This document shows positions 8,233 to 17,321 of a stretch of 64,000 nucleotides of DNA, piece by piece. Position numbers and translations under genes: made by a program. Source of the stretch: Cyclobacteriaceae bacterium (GTDB lineage Bacteria; Bacteroidota; Bacteroidia; Cytophagales; Cyclobacteriaceae); NCBI GenBank assembly GCA_958296015.1, contig CATQIH010000043.1, forward strand, positions 1 to 64,000, written 5' to 3'. The notes beneath the pieces are model-generated. The model saw nothing but the letters and a program-made list of their open reading frames with translations, searched no databases and had not been told where the DNA came from. The first letter of the stretch is position 1, and every line of letters begins with the position of its first letter.

Positions 8233-8844
8233 TTAGTAGATATTTTGTTCTGAAAGCACTTTGTTTTCTTCCACTTTGTACCTGCGCATGAATAGTCCGT
8301 TGGCATTGTTATCTGAGCGGTTGGTGGTTTCAAGTACACAGGAGGTTATCAGTAACTTGGTAAGCTGGGAAGAGGCCCGGGTAATCACTTCTCTGCCATA
8401 TACCCTCACAAAAGGATACTGCGTCAGGTTCATACTGTCCAGATAAAAGGTTTGCCGCATATTGCCTGAAATCAGTTGATTGTAAAATCCACCTTCTTTT
8501 TTCTGTTCATAAGGCACTTTGATACTTTCATCACCTAGGTATTCTATCCGACGCCGGTTGTATTCTATAGATTGTGGGTCTGGAGAAATATTATACATCA
8601 GAAAGTGGTAGTACTCTACATGATGGTGGGCTTCAGCTAGGCGATTGGCTTCCATAGAAGTAGCCCCTACTTCGGCTACCGCTCCATTAGAAAACATCAC
8701 CCACATCCGGTCCCCCGTTTGCTGTACATAGTTGAAGGCGAAATAGCAGACAGCAATGGCAATGATGGCACCGGTGATCACCACCATTTTTGCCTGGATC
8801 TGTACCTGTTTGAAAGCAGTGTTTAAGTTTTTTAGCGATTCCAT
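8233..8844 (-). CDS. traK: TraK conjugal transfer protein (VirB8/TrbF-like)
   Basis: A 203-residue bitopic inner-membrane protein. The N-terminal 'MESLKNLNTAFKQVQIQAKM' is followed by a single membrane helix (about 20-40, 'VVITGAIIAIAVCYFAF') and a periplasmic domain, as in CTnDOT TraK and VirB8. The family organizes the inner-membrane side of the mating channel. The start overlaps the upstream small gene by 13 nt. Downstream about 90 bp of non-coding DNA, with a palindrome, separates it from traI, so traI may have its own promoter. Confidence 0.9.
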   Translation of the reverse strand: MESLKNLNTAFKQVQIQAKMVVITGAIIAIAVCYFAFNYVQQTGDRMWVMFSNGAVAEVGATSMEANRLAEAHHHVEYYHFLMYNISPDPQSIEYNRRRIEYLGDESIKVPYEQKKEGGFYNQLISGNMRQTFYLDSMNLTQYPFVRVYGREVITRASSQLTKLLITSCVLETTNRSDNNANGLFMRRYKVEENKVLSEQNIY

Positions 8845-9071
8845 AGATAATCAATTAGAGGGTAAAGCGCATACAATCCGTATAGCAACAAACTAAAGAG
8901 CAACATCAATATCCAGCTATTCCGTCTTTGTCTGCTCACGCGGGCCTGCCAGCGATGCAGTCTGGCAGCTATTGCGATCAAAGGGCGGTTGAACAAGTTG
9001 CTAACGAGCAACCGGCGTAAAAAAGCCTGAATGCGTTCTTCAGAGGCTCGGTAATACTTTATGATGCTCAT
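8832..9071 (-). CDS. Small single-pass membrane protein, TraL-like position
   Basis: A 79-residue protein with a basic N-terminal half ('ARLHRWQARVSRQRRNS') and one membrane segment near the C-terminus ('ILMLLFSLLLYGLYALYPLI'). It lies between traJ (8-bp gap) and traK (13-nt overlap), so it is surely translated with them. Size and topology fit TraL of Bacteroidetes conjugation systems, but TraL normally follows TraK and sequence resemblance is weak, so no symbol is given. Confidence 0.6.
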   Translation of the reverse strand: MSIIKYYRASEERIQAFLRRLLVSNLFNRPLIAIAARLHRWQARVSRQRRNSWILMLLFSLLLYGLYALYPLIDYLWNR

Positions 9072-9079
9072 ACAGCAGT

Positions 9080-10087
9080 CTATCGTTTAAATAGTGACAG
9101 AACCATTCTTTTTGGTGCTGCTACCGTATTGGCTGCCAGATTCTTCATGGCAATGGTACGTTGTCCGGCCAGTGAGGCTGTGGGTCCTGATCCTCCTACC
9201 GATAAGGCCATATTAGCCATAGTAGGCACAAAAAAGTAACCAATGACGGAGATGACCACCACCACCAGGTAAAGTGCTGTACGGCCTGTTTCCCATTCCA
9301 AAGAGTTGGTTACAAATGGTATCTGCAGGTAGTAGGTAAATATTGTGTATGCCTTACAGAACAAGAGCATCAACAGCGCATTGATATACTTGGCAAACCA
9401 TTCCACAGCATTGTTGGCAAAGCCATCAAAGATGGCAAAGGCAAAAGCAAGGGGCGCAACAAATTTCAGGATGGTAGTCAGAAACAGGGAGAACAGTGTG
9501 ATAAGAAAATAACCGATCAGACCCAGCCCATCAAAGAAGGGAATCATCATTCTCACAAGCCCTTCCTGCAGCGCATCTGTCATATCCTCATCCAGGTTAT
9601 CAGAAAACACGCCTAAAGCAGCCAGAGGCCCAACGCTGGCTGTATTCCAATCCACTGAGCCATCAGGTTTGAAAAACACATCCACATACCGGTCTGACTG
9701 CATCTTTTCCCTGGCTTCCTGATAAAGAATGTAGTTCTTTTCCCTCTGGATCAGGGCCTGGTCCAACTTTGTGCGCGCTAGTTTCATGTTTTGGTCCAGC
9801 ATCGAAAGATTGCTCACATCTTGATAGATCAGGTCCATAGAATTGCATAGCAGGTTGCTGCCGGTGATAGCCACTAACAACACAAACGGGCGCATCAACG
9901 GAAAGAAGTTGATAGGCTCCCCGGCAACAATGGGTCCCCAAATGCGGCTAAAGATATAGAGGGTGGCTCCGATCATGCCGATAGCACGGGCAGCAGATTC
10001 AAAAGCTCCCAGGGCCAGAAAATCTCTGGTTCCTTCAAATGCCTGAATAAAGCTGTTGTTAAGAGCATCATAAATGGTGGTTTCCAT
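9080..10087 (-). CDS. traJ: TraJ conjugal transfer protein (TrbL/VirB6-like)
   Basis: A 335-residue polytopic membrane protein with about six hydrophobic helices. The N-terminal 'METTIYDALNNSFIQAF' and the 'ALGAFESAARAIGMIGATLYIFSRIW' region are the TraJ hallmark. The C-terminal half includes 'LKFVAPLAFAFAIFDGFANNAVEWFAKYI', the VirB6/TrbL core. It forms the inner-membrane part of the DNA translocation channel. It starts 3 bp after the preceding lipoprotein gene. Confidence 0.92.
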   Translation of the reverse strand: METTIYDALNNSFIQAFEGTRDFLALGAFESAARAIGMIGATLYIFSRIWGPIVAGEPINFFPLMRPFVLLVAITGSNLLCNSMDLIYQDVSNLSMLDQNMKLARTKLDQALIQREKNYILYQEAREKMQSDRYVDVFFKPDGSVDWNTASVGPLAALGVFSDNLDEDMTDALQEGLVRMMIPFFDGLGLIGYFLITLFSLFLTTILKFVAPLAFAFAIFDGFANNAVEWFAKYINALLMLLFCKAYTIFTYYLQIPFVTNSLEWETGRTALYLVVVVISVIGYFFVPTMANMALSVGGSGPTASLAGQRTIAMKNLAANTVAAPKRMVLSLFKR

Positions 10088-10090
10088 AGG

Positions 10091-10558
10091 CTATTGGGTA
10101 CGCATAAAAACAGTGGTGTCAGAGGTATCTTTATCCAGATCAATGGCTATTTCGGTGAGCATATTGCCCTCATCGTTTAGTTTCATGATCGTAAACTTAG
10201 GCTGAACTTTGGCAAAGCGGTTGGAGACTTGTTGCTGACTATCATCATACCAGAAAGTAGCCATGCCGGGTGTCTTTCCTGCGATGTATGCATTCCAAGC
10301 CAGCATATTTTCGCGTGTGGGATGTTTACGCAGTACTACTTTGAAATCTTTGTTGTTCTGCGCTACAAATTCACCAAAATAACGCTCCGCTCCTTCTGAC
10401 AAAGGTTTTAACCCAGCTTCTTCCAGACTTTCACCTGGAAGTGCCTCTGATATAGGAGAAGATAGCTCTTCATTATCAGCTGTGACAGTTTCTTTCTCGT
10501 TGCTGCAGGCAGACAGTAGTAAAACTAATACAAAAGAACAGTGGATAAGCTTTTTCAT
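10091..10558 (-). CDS. Transfer-operon lipoprotein of unknown role
   Basis: A 155-residue protein starting at the ATG at 10558, which gives a clean lipoprotein signal 'MKKLIHCSFVLVLLLSACSN'. The acidic linker (about 25-50) is followed by a compact alpha/beta domain with 'FKVVLRKHPTRENMLAWNAY'. No family was recognised. It is placed between traG and traJ, with gaps of 3 and 13 bp, and so is co-transcribed with the mating-channel genes; an accessory periplasmic role is likely. Confidence 0.7.
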   Translation of the reverse strand: MKKLIHCSFVLVLLLSACSNEKETVTADNEELSSPISEALPGESLEEAGLKPLSEGAERYFGEFVAQNNKDFKVVLRKHPTRENMLAWNAYIAGKTPGMATFWYDDSQQQVSNRFAKVQPKFTIMKLNDEGNMLTEIAIDLDKDTSDTTVFMRTQ

Positions 10559-10571
10559 AAGGCACAAAAAT

Positions 10572-13087
10572 TTAATGTATTAGGGGTAACCGTAGTGGAG
10601 CCGTATGAGTTCTCGAGTCTATTAAGTGATCGCCCCGCGAGAAGGCAGTGATGGCGCGTTCGTAGGAGCCATATTGATGTCTTAGTCGCTCAATGGCTAA
10701 TACTTCATCCTTTTTGGTAGTATAGGCCGCATAAGACTCCCTGCTGAGCTCCGTTCCGTAAACTTTGGCATAACCATTCCAGGAGATAAACACTTCTTTG
10801 TAGTTGCGATGCGCATCGCGCCCCCGGTTCACTGACATCAGCAGTGCAGTTTCTTCATTGGATAACCCCAGCACCTCCTGTACTTTGGTAGATTGGTTTT
10901 TGTACTGCGAAAAATCCAGTAATATCTTAATCGCACTGTTTTTGATGATCGCTTCCTGAACAATGGCTGACTGTAAGTTTTCTGGCTCCTGGGTCACTGT
11001 CACCAATGCCCCATGATGCTTGCGGCAGGTTTTAGATACCCATTTTAAGAAAACTGCAAAACGAGGATCGCCTACCATTCTCCAGGCTTCTTCAATGACA
11101 AGCATGTTGAAGATAGATTTTTGACGCATCAATTTTCGTACATAAAGCGTCATGATCGCCATCGTGGTGACCGTCTGCAAGGTCGGGTTATTTTTGATGC
11201 TGTCCATCTCAAAGACGACAAAAGGTTCATCCAGCAAACGGTTGATGGGATTATCCGGACCGGCATTGAGCAAATACCCCAGGTAATTATCTTTGTAGAA
11301 ACGGGTCATCACAAACCGGAAATTTTGCAGGTCAATGTCCTGCTCCCGAATATGATTTTGCTGTGCCTGGGGCAAAAACTGCGCTAAGAAAAAGTCAAAG
11401 AAGCTATCAAAACAAGGATAGATATAGTGCTGGCTGGTTTCCAGATGTTCATAATAGGCATGAACCAGATTTTCAATACCTACTTCTTCAGACTTAGTGA
11501 CCCGGTCAGTTTCCTTCTTCCATAGGGAAATGAGTAGTTCTTTGACGTTTTCCTTACTGTCGCTGATTTCCTCCGGGGATAGCTTATCTGCCTCCCAGTA
11601 GAAGGGATTGAAGGACAAAGGCTGTTCCCGGTCAAAGCTTACGTAAACGCCGCCCAGCAGCGCACACAGCCTTCGGTAAGAGTTGCCCGTATCTACCATA
11701 ATAGCATGACTCTTTTGTTCCAGCAGATAGTACAACAGTAAATTCATCAATACTGATTTTCCTGAACCGGAAGGTCCGACAAACACCGTATTGCGATTGT
11801 CTATCACTCCGGAGTCATAAGGAGCCATGAAAATATCTACGTTTCTTGGGGTTCCCAACCGGTCAGTGAGTTTAACGCCAAGCTTACCAAAAGGCTGATC
11901 TCGATAGCTTCCTTCCCAGGACAATAAACAGCTACCTTCTTCTGCAAAACACATAGCCAGATTATCCTGTCCGATTTCAGCCGCATTGCCAGGAATACAT
12001 GACCAGTATAGCACCGCTGCATCGCTGACAGCTTGCCGGGGACTGAAGTTCATGGATGCAAATCCGGCACGTATTGCTGAGCGTTGCTTGATCATTTTTT
12101 CCTGATCTGTATGCCAGGTAAGCACATTGGCATGTACGCGGATAACATTACTGCCCGTCTCAGTTGCCTTTTTGATAAACTCCAGCTTTAGATTGAGGTT
12201 GAACACATTCTGGGAGCTTTTCAGTGAAAAACTGGTCATCCGGTTGGTTTCTGCCTCTAATTGTTTGAGCAGCTTTTTGGTGTCATCTACATAGAAAATC
12301 TGATTGTAGATGTGATCAAAAGGCAGGCTCATTCCTACTTTATAACCCAGGCTGGAGGGCAAGTTATGCGAACCCGTTCTGTACTTCTTGATCATGGTAC
12401 TGCTTTCTAATTGTGCAGGAAACTGGTTCAATTCACTAACAGCAGTTACGCCACAGTAGGCACCGTTCACACGGAAGTCTTTCAGTTCTATATCAGTCAG
12501 AGACTCATCAGAGAGGGAAAGCGTAAAATAGTTTTGGTAAATGCTTTTGCTTGTTGGCTGATAATCTATCTCTTCCTCGGTCAACCTTCTTGCTTTCACC
12601 AATCCGGATTCTTCCAGAGTAGCTATAAACTGCGAAGCGGCTTCCTTTAATCCTTGCCCATACCCTGGTTCGGTTACCTCACGAGGTACCAGACGGGGAG
12701 AAAGCAGTGAGGATTGACTACTCTTTTTGCGCGCACTGATGGCAAGTGGACGGGTGATGAAAAGCAGACACCGGTGATGCAGACAATCCCTTTCAGCAAA
12801 GTGCCGTTCATTGGAACGTCCCAGCATCGCTGTTTGCGTGGACATTTGCTGAAAAGAAGGTGTATAGGGTTCCACGGTGTACCAGTCCTGCTTGTGTACG
12901 ATGTACCCTGAAGCGCATTAAAAAACGCCTGGTGCATCCGCTCATAGTCTGCGCTGGAATTGGTGTAAATTTCTGGCAGGATCAGCTCATAAGGAATTGT
13001 CAGGTCCGCATTTTTACTTACCATCATGCCATTCTCAATGGCTAAGATGGGAAACACTTCGTCTATCTTACGCTTTCTTTGGCTCAT
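10572..13087 (-). pseudogene. traG: traG, VirB4-like conjugation ATPase, frameshifted near 12907
   Basis: One TraG protein of about 838 residues is encoded in two frames. The N-terminal frame starts at 13087 with 'MSQRKRKIDEVFPILAIENG' (DUF3875) and is correct up to 'HQAFFNALQ'. The expected continuation 'YIVHKQDWYTVEPYTPSF' lies in the other frame, and the switch falls at the GGG triplet complementary to 12906-12908. The rest runs intact to 10572 with a Walker A motif 'GPSGSGKS' (about 11770) and a Walker B region 'MLVIEEAWRM' (about 11090). VirB4 ATPases power pilus and channel assembly. A GTG at 12875 could start a product lacking about 65 residues. The lesion may be a true mutation or a one-base sequencing error. 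Confidence 0.85.
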
Positions 13088-13409
13088 GGGCGTTTCTGAT
13101 TAAGCTGGCAGGTCGTTGTACAATGACGTAACTGGGTAGCCGCCGTTTGATCATTTCTTGTTCCAGTCCCCAGCGGCCATACTTTTTGTTACCATGAATG
13201 GCAAGGTATACCACAGTAGCAGCAGCTCCCCCGGTAATGATGAGTGCCAATGTGGTAGAAGGTAGTAGGATGAAAAGTATCAACCCAAGCAAAAGGGTCC
13301 CTCCCAGTCCGACCAAAAGCCCCCACACATATTTTCCGTAAAGCCCGTGAAATTCTATTTCACTTTCTGCTCCTTTGATCACATCGTATTTAGCCATATC
13401 AACTGACAA
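13068..13409 (-). CDS. traF: TraF conjugal transfer protein (DUF4133)
   Basis: A 113-residue protein whose two closely spaced membrane segments (about 28-70, 'GLLVGLGGTLLLGLILFILL' then 'ALIITGGAAATVVYLAIHG') sit between charged ends, with the family opening 'GAESEIEFHGLYGKYVWG'. This is the VirB3-like protein of Bacteroidetes systems, and it overlaps traG by 20 nt, in line with VirB3-VirB4 partnership. Intact. Confidence 0.92.
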   Translation of the reverse strand: MSVDMAKYDVIKGAESEIEFHGLYGKYVWGLLVGLGGTLLLGLILFILLPSTTLALIITGGAAATVVYLAIHGNKKYGRWGLEQEMIKRRLPSYVIVQRPASLIRNAHEPKKA

Positions 13410-13599
13410 ATGAAGTTAGCATATAAGAAAAACCAAGCACTACGGCAACACCGGCTAACCAGTTGAGTATGCGATAGTCTGCATCTTCGCCCCGGTAGAG
13501 TTGCAGTGAAATTCTAAAACCAGCAATCATCAAAGCGATGAAGCTGATGAGCAGACAGGTAAAAAGCAGATCATTCTGAATTTTAAGTAGCTCGCTCAT
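13399..13599 (-). CDS. Small two-helix membrane protein in the transfer operon
   Basis: A 66-residue protein with two membrane segments ('LLFTCLLISFIALMIAGF' and 'NWLAGVAVVLGFSYMLTSF'). It overlaps both neighbours by 4-11 nt, which supports real translation. No family recognised. It may be a third relative of the TraE-type pilin-like small proteins upstream. Confidence 0.6.
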   Translation of the reverse strand: MSELLKIQNDLLFTCLLISFIALMIAGFRISLQLYRGEDADYRILNWLAGVAVVLGFSYMLTSFVS

Positions 13600-14078
13600 T
13601 TTTCATTGGATTTAGGATACCACAAGTCAACACCAAACTGCGCAGGAGTAGCCAGCGTATCTACGACTGTAGCACCAAGTTGAGAATTTCTATATCCTGA
13701 AAACGGATAGATCCGTTGAGAAGCTTTTTCCTGCTGTCCTACTACTATCCAGTATTGCTTTTGATCGTCCTGTACGAAACCCTGCTGCCCGGCCACCGGC
13801 TGTATGGGCGTTGATAGGGTTACCTCACTGATAGGCTGCTTGAGAATGATGGTACTCAAAAAAGAAGGAAACAAAAATGTGAACATCACACCGAGTCCCC
13901 ATCGCCAAAGGGTAAGATTGAATTGAGAATCTCCACGCTGCAACATCCTGGCCAGTCGAGGAAGCATCAGTAATGCTACCAGCAAGGACAAAAGCGTAAT
14001 CAGCATCACAATGCTGGCCCTCTCGGTTTGTACAAACCGGTTGGAAAACTCACTGACAATTGTTTGCAGAAGAATCAT
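13596..14078 (-). CDS. Membrane protein of the transfer operon, unknown family
   Basis: I place the start at the ATG at 14078, which overlaps the previous stop as ATGA and gives 160 residues beginning 'MILLQTIVSEFSNRF'. The upstream part of the longer open frame reads through the preceding gene and is not coding. Two membrane segments (about 20-45 and 60-80) are followed by a soluble beta-rich C-terminus with 'QQGFVQDDQKQYWIVVGQQEK'. No known domain identified. Confidence 0.65.
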   Translation of the reverse strand: MILLQTIVSEFSNRFVQTERASIVMLITLLSLLVALLMLPRLARMLQRGDSQFNLTLWRWGLGVMFTFLFPSFLSTIILKQPISEVTLSTPIQPVAGQQGFVQDDQKQYWIVVGQQEKASQRIYPFSGYRNSQLGATVVDTLATPAQFGVDLWYPKSNEK

Positions 14079-14620
14079 GAGAAAAAAGCGATATGGGTGA
14101 CATATGTAAGACAGACTACTGAAACCAGTGCCAGACACCAGGAGGTAATCCCTTTTCCGGCATAGCGGTCTCCATCCTGCATGGCTTTTACCTTTCCGGG
14201 AAGTACCGCCAAAGCGACTATCCCGCACGTTACATACACCAGGTTACTAAAGGCCCCGAAAGAGTTGGTTAGCTGAGTGGTAGTTGCAGCAACTGCTGCC
14301 CCCAGATTTACCTGAGAAGCAGACCGAGCATCATTGAGCAAAGTAGAAATGATAAACGTAACCGCAGCAATGAGTACTAATGACAGGCACCACTGCCGTG
14401 CCCGCAGGGCCGCCTCCTGGTCCTGGTCTGCCATCTTGTAAAACACCAGCACCAGGCTAACCAAAGCTCCCAGACCACAGAATACGTATACCAGTTTCTC
14501 TATGGATTCGGCCAGGGTTGTGTTGCTGACAAAACGCAGATAATAGGCGGATAAGCTCTCCCCTATTGAAGGAAAGCTTATCAAAGTCAGGCAGCTTAAG
14601 ATAATGGCAGTCCGTTTCAT
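14075..14620 (-). CDS. Double TraE-like (DUF4134) transfer protein
   Basis: Starting at the ATG at 14620, the 181-residue protein has a signal peptide and two consecutive TraE-like units. The second unit, 'VYVTCGIVALAVLPGKVKAM' to the C-terminus, aligns with 'VFVVCGILGLVVLPGKLQKM' of the single-domain gene upstream. The first unit, around 'VYVFCGLGALVSLVLVFYKM', is a diverged copy. TraE-type proteins are VirB2-like pilin candidates. A fused two-unit protein next to a single-unit gene is unusual. Confidence 0.75.
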   Translation of the reverse strand: MKRTAIILSCLTLISFPSIGESLSAYYLRFVSNTTLAESIEKLVYVFCGLGALVSLVLVFYKMADQDQEAALRARQWCLSLVLIAAVTFIISTLLNDARSASQVNLGAAVAATTTQLTNSFGAFSNLVYVTCGIVALAVLPGKVKAMQDGDRYAGKGITSWCLALVSVVCLTYVTHIAFFS

Positions 14621-14639
14621 TCTTAGGCAGGTTGTTTGG

Positions 14640-14978
14640 TTAGGCAGCAAAAAACATGAGCTGAACTACATAGGCGGCAGCACAGACAAATACCAAACCA
14701 CCACCCCATTGTACAGCTGATTTACCAGCATCGGGATCACCTCCCTGCATCTTTTGAAGCTTTCCGGGCAACACTACTAATCCAAGGATACCACAGACAA
14801 CAAAGACCAGGTTTCTGAAAGTGAGGTAACCACCGCGCAAGGTAGTATTGGTTGTCTGTAACTGGGTCTGCATCCTGGTAAGTTCATCCTGAGCTTCCGC
14901 ATGATAAACCAGCAACACACCCATGACAAACAGAACAGTGAAGATCAAAAACTGCTTTTTCAACATTTGCTTTTTCAT
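14640..14978 (-). CDS. traE: TraE-like VirB2-type pilin candidate (DUF4134)
   Basis: 112 residues: an N-terminal signal segment cleaved near 'YHAEAQ', a short Thr/Gln-rich stretch, then two membrane helices around 'FVVCGILGLVVLPGKLQKMQ' and 'GGGLVFVCAAAYVVQLMFF'. This two-helix layout and the 'LPGKLQKMQGGDPDAGK' loop are typical of TraE/DUF4134. It is the first recognisable tra gene of the operon. Confidence 0.85.
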   Translation of the reverse strand: MKKQMLKKQFLIFTVLFVMGVLLVYHAEAQDELTRMQTQLQTTNTTLRGGYLTFRNLVFVVCGILGLVVLPGKLQKMQGGDPDAGKSAVQWGGGLVFVCAAAYVVQLMFFAA

Positions 14979-15033
14979 AATTTTAAGAAACTAAATTGAA
15001 GATATATTTTTGAAAAAAGGTTAAACAAAACGA

Positions 15034-15555
15034 TCAAACAAGGTCAATAGCATAGGGATATTGCTGTTCGGTTGACAGCGTGAGCGTTGAGAGTTCAGCG
15101 AGTTCCTGTATCATAGGTAAGGGTAACTGACCGTCCTGTAGTGCTTCTAATATTGGTATTACATCCTTTCCTGCATATTTGGCTACCAGATACTGCTCCT
15201 TTACTTGTGCTGTTGTGGCAGCATCAGCTGATGCTGATACATTGTCGGTTACTCCCAGGCTGTCTTCATCTTCGTTGTGCAAAGCACTCGAGATAAATTC
15301 TTTCTCATCGCTTTGATCACTAAATACGGCTGATTCTTTCTCAAACTGATGATCTACAGATTCTTGCAAGTCAACAGATGCCTCAATAGTGGCTGATTCA
15401 GCGAAGACTTCAGTCTGCGCCTGCTTTGAAGGAATTGCTACCAAAGCATCTTTTTTCTTCAGACCAAAAAGCCACACCCAATGCAAGAGTATGACCACAC
15501 CGGCGATCGTGGTATAGGTTGGCAGCAATTGAATAGATAATAGTACTGTATTCAT
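15034..15555 (-). CDS. First gene of the transfer operon, membrane-anchored acidic protein
   Basis: With the ATG at 15555 the protein is 173 residues: one N-terminal membrane segment ('YTTIAGVVILLHWVWLFGL') and a long acidic, low-complexity tail rich in Glu, Ser and Asp ending in a helical domain (about 125-173, 'EQYLVAKYAGKDVIPILEAL'). No family recognised. It is directly downstream of the palindrome at 15655 and heads the operon. Confidence 0.6.
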   Translation of the reverse strand: MNTVLLSIQLLPTYTTIAGVVILLHWVWLFGLKKKDALVAIPSKQAQTEVFAESATIEASVDLQESVDHQFEKESAVFSDQSDEKEFISSALHNEDEDSLGVTDNVSASADAATTAQVKEQYLVAKYAGKDVIPILEALQDGQLPLPMIQELAELSTLTLSTEQQYPYAIDLV

Positions 15556-15654
15556 CGCTTTTACATTAAAGTTTAAAATCACTACAACTTTTAAAATACA
15601 TGGCTTTCATTCGTTTTTAGCTAATAGTAAGTTGATAAAACCAATACATAATTC

Positions 15655-15679
15655 AAAGTAGTAGTATTACTACAACTTT
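15655..15679. promoter_or_regulatory. 25-bp palindromic operator candidate, copy 2 (tra operon promoter region)
   Basis: Arms AAAGTAGTAGTA and TACTACAACTTT, one mismatch, centre T. It lies in the 290-bp gap between the divergent first tra gene (start 15555) and the plus-strand gene at 15846. A lone half-site CTACAACTTTT follows at about 15582-15592, closer to the tra start, so two binding positions may control the operon. Confidence 0.65.
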
Positions 15680-15845
15680 TGCAATAGTTTTGAAAAATTT
15701 ATTTTTGAATATGAAATAATTTCTCTGGTACGGCATCTATGATCAGCATTGATGAGGTATTGAAAAATTGTAGCAATGAGGCCGCTAATTCTTATTAATT
15801 GCAGTGAAAATGCTATCTTTCAGGCGATATACTAAGTTTTTTTAC

Positions 15846-16127
15846 ATGAGTAATGCCCCGCAAATAAAAACCTATAGCCAGTGTATGGTCCTTATTGTTG
15901 ATCATTTGAAAGAAATTGCACAGAAGCACGGAGCTTTAAAGCGATGGTGCAGGATACATGGGCTTGACTATCCGGTGATCATCAAGATTAAGAATGGAAA
16001 CATGAAATACTATCTTCCTCAGCTGGTGGAAAGGCTGATGGAAATTATAGGCTATGACGTGTCACTGAGCAGAAACTACCTCAACGACAGAACAGAAGAT
16101 ATCTACACAATCCGTAAACGCTCTTAA
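15846..16127 (+). CDS. Small protein of unknown function, divergent from the tra operon
   Basis: From the ATG at 15846 the protein is 93 residues, basic and probably all helical: 'MVLIVDHLKEIAQKHGALKRWCRIHGLDYPVIIKIKNGN'. The helix-turn-helix-like spacing and basic character, together with its place opposite the operon promoter, make a DNA-binding regulator possible, and it is a candidate to bind the palindrome at 15655. No domain family was identified with confidence. A longer start at 15804 exists. Confidence 0.55.
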   Translation: MSNAPQIKTYSQCMVLIVDHLKEIAQKHGALKRWCRIHGLDYPVIIKIKNGNMKYYLPQLVERLMEIIGYDVSLSRNYLNDRTEDIYTIRKRS

Positions 16128-16173
16128 CTTTTTACCTCAATAGTAAGCTGCCTTTTATTTATCATTGCAGCCT

Positions 16174-17082
16174 ATGGAAGTACTGGATAAACTCACGTTA
16201 CACTTTGACCAAAGTAGCTTGCTGCTGATGAATATCTGCCTGGCAACGGTCATGTTCGGCATTGCTTTAGAACTAACTGTTGATGACTTTCGCCGCCTGC
16301 TGATTGAACCCAAGGCCATAGCGGTAGGTCTGACTGCCCAGGTCGTACTACTTCCAGCAGTCACTTTTTTACTAATATACCTGATCAATCCTACCACCAG
16401 TGTAGCACTGGGTATGTTGTTGGTAGCTTCCTGCCCAGGGGGCAACTTGTCAAACTTATACGCTGTTCTGGCTAAAGGAAATGGAGCTTTATCGGTCAGC
16501 CTTACGGCTATGTCAACACTGCTTTCTGTGATTACCACACCGTTGAACTTCTCCTTTTGGGCAGAACTGTACGGGCAATCTCACATCGGAGCACAGGAAA
16601 TCAATCTTTCTGTTGAGCAGATGCTGATCACCCTTTCAGGGGTCGTATTTATTCCTCTGGTGCTGGGAATAGCCACGCATCATTACTTTGTCCGTTTTAG
16701 CCAACGTATTTTGCTTCCTATACGGGTATTTTCCATCATTATTCTTATGGTTTTTATTGTTTCTGCTTTAGCGGCCAACTTTGCTCTTTTTCTACAATAC
16801 ATACATTTGCTGCTATTACTGGTACTTGCTCATAATGCCGTAGCTTACATCGCTGGCTACAGCCTAAGTGCGGTATTCGGATTAAACACCAGAGACCGCA
16901 AAACGATTACCCTGGAAACCGGTATCCAAAATTCCGGACTGGCATTAATTATTATTTTTAATTTCTTCGATGGATTGGGTGGCATGGCTTTTCTGGCAGG
17001 CTGGTGGGGTATTTGGGACATGGTCTCCGGACTGTTGCTTGCCTGGGTTTTGTCCAAAACAAAAAATTCGTTAGTTCGTTAG
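16174..17082 (+). CDS. BASS-family (bile acid:sodium symporter type) transporter
   Basis: 302 residues from the ATG at 16174 with about nine or ten membrane helices. The N-terminal 'MNICLATVMFGIALELTVDDF' and the loop 'LVASCPGGNLSNLYAVLAKGN' (Gly/Asn-rich sodium-site region) are characteristic, as is 'ETGIQNSGLALIIIFNFF' near the C-terminus, the second crossover motif. BASS members import organic anions with sodium; substrate cannot be predicted. Cargo gene between transfer and replication modules. Confidence 0.88.
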   Translation: MEVLDKLTLHFDQSSLLLMNICLATVMFGIALELTVDDFRRLLIEPKAIAVGLTAQVVLLPAVTFLLIYLINPTTSVALGMLLVASCPGGNLSNLYAVLAKGNGALSVSLTAMSTLLSVITTPLNFSFWAELYGQSHIGAQEINLSVEQMLITLSGVVFIPLVLGIATHHYFVRFSQRILLPIRVFSIIILMVFIVSALAANFALFLQYIHLLLLLVLAHNAVAYIAGYSLSAVFGLNTRDRKTITLETGIQNSGLALIIIFNFFDGLGGMAFLAGWWGIWDMVSGLLLAWVLSKTKNSLVR

Positions 17083-17321
17083 TTCCGAGGGCCAATGTTA
17101 ATGAGAAACGTTATTTAGAATAAAATTTTTTTCCTTGTTTTTATACCTTATTTTCAATACGCTCGTTTTCTTTGACCGAAGGTAATAATCAGTAGCAGTT
17201 CATTTTCTGATGATTGCCAGCAGACATGACAATTTCAGGGGTAGACATAAAGTCGACCATTTTTAGCTATAAGTTTCGTTCCGTTACAAATCTATTTATT
17301 TGTTTTTTTAACTCGAATACT

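Noticed and set aside
12674..12905. C-terminal part of the short frame at the traG start as a separate small protein
   Set aside because: Past 'NALQ' the sequence is nonsense relative to TraG, while the correct continuation is in the neighbouring frame; it is a frameshift artefact.
13596..14228. Longer form of the transfer gene starting at 14228
   Set aside because: The first 50 residues read out of frame through the preceding TraE-like gene. The ATG at 14078 overlaps that gene's stop and begins a sensible membrane protein.
576..15555. Coupling protein (VirD4/TraG-T4CP) gene
   Set aside because: None of the transfer-operon genes has T4CP features. The only large ATPase is VirB4-like. If the element has a T4CP it lies outside the window.
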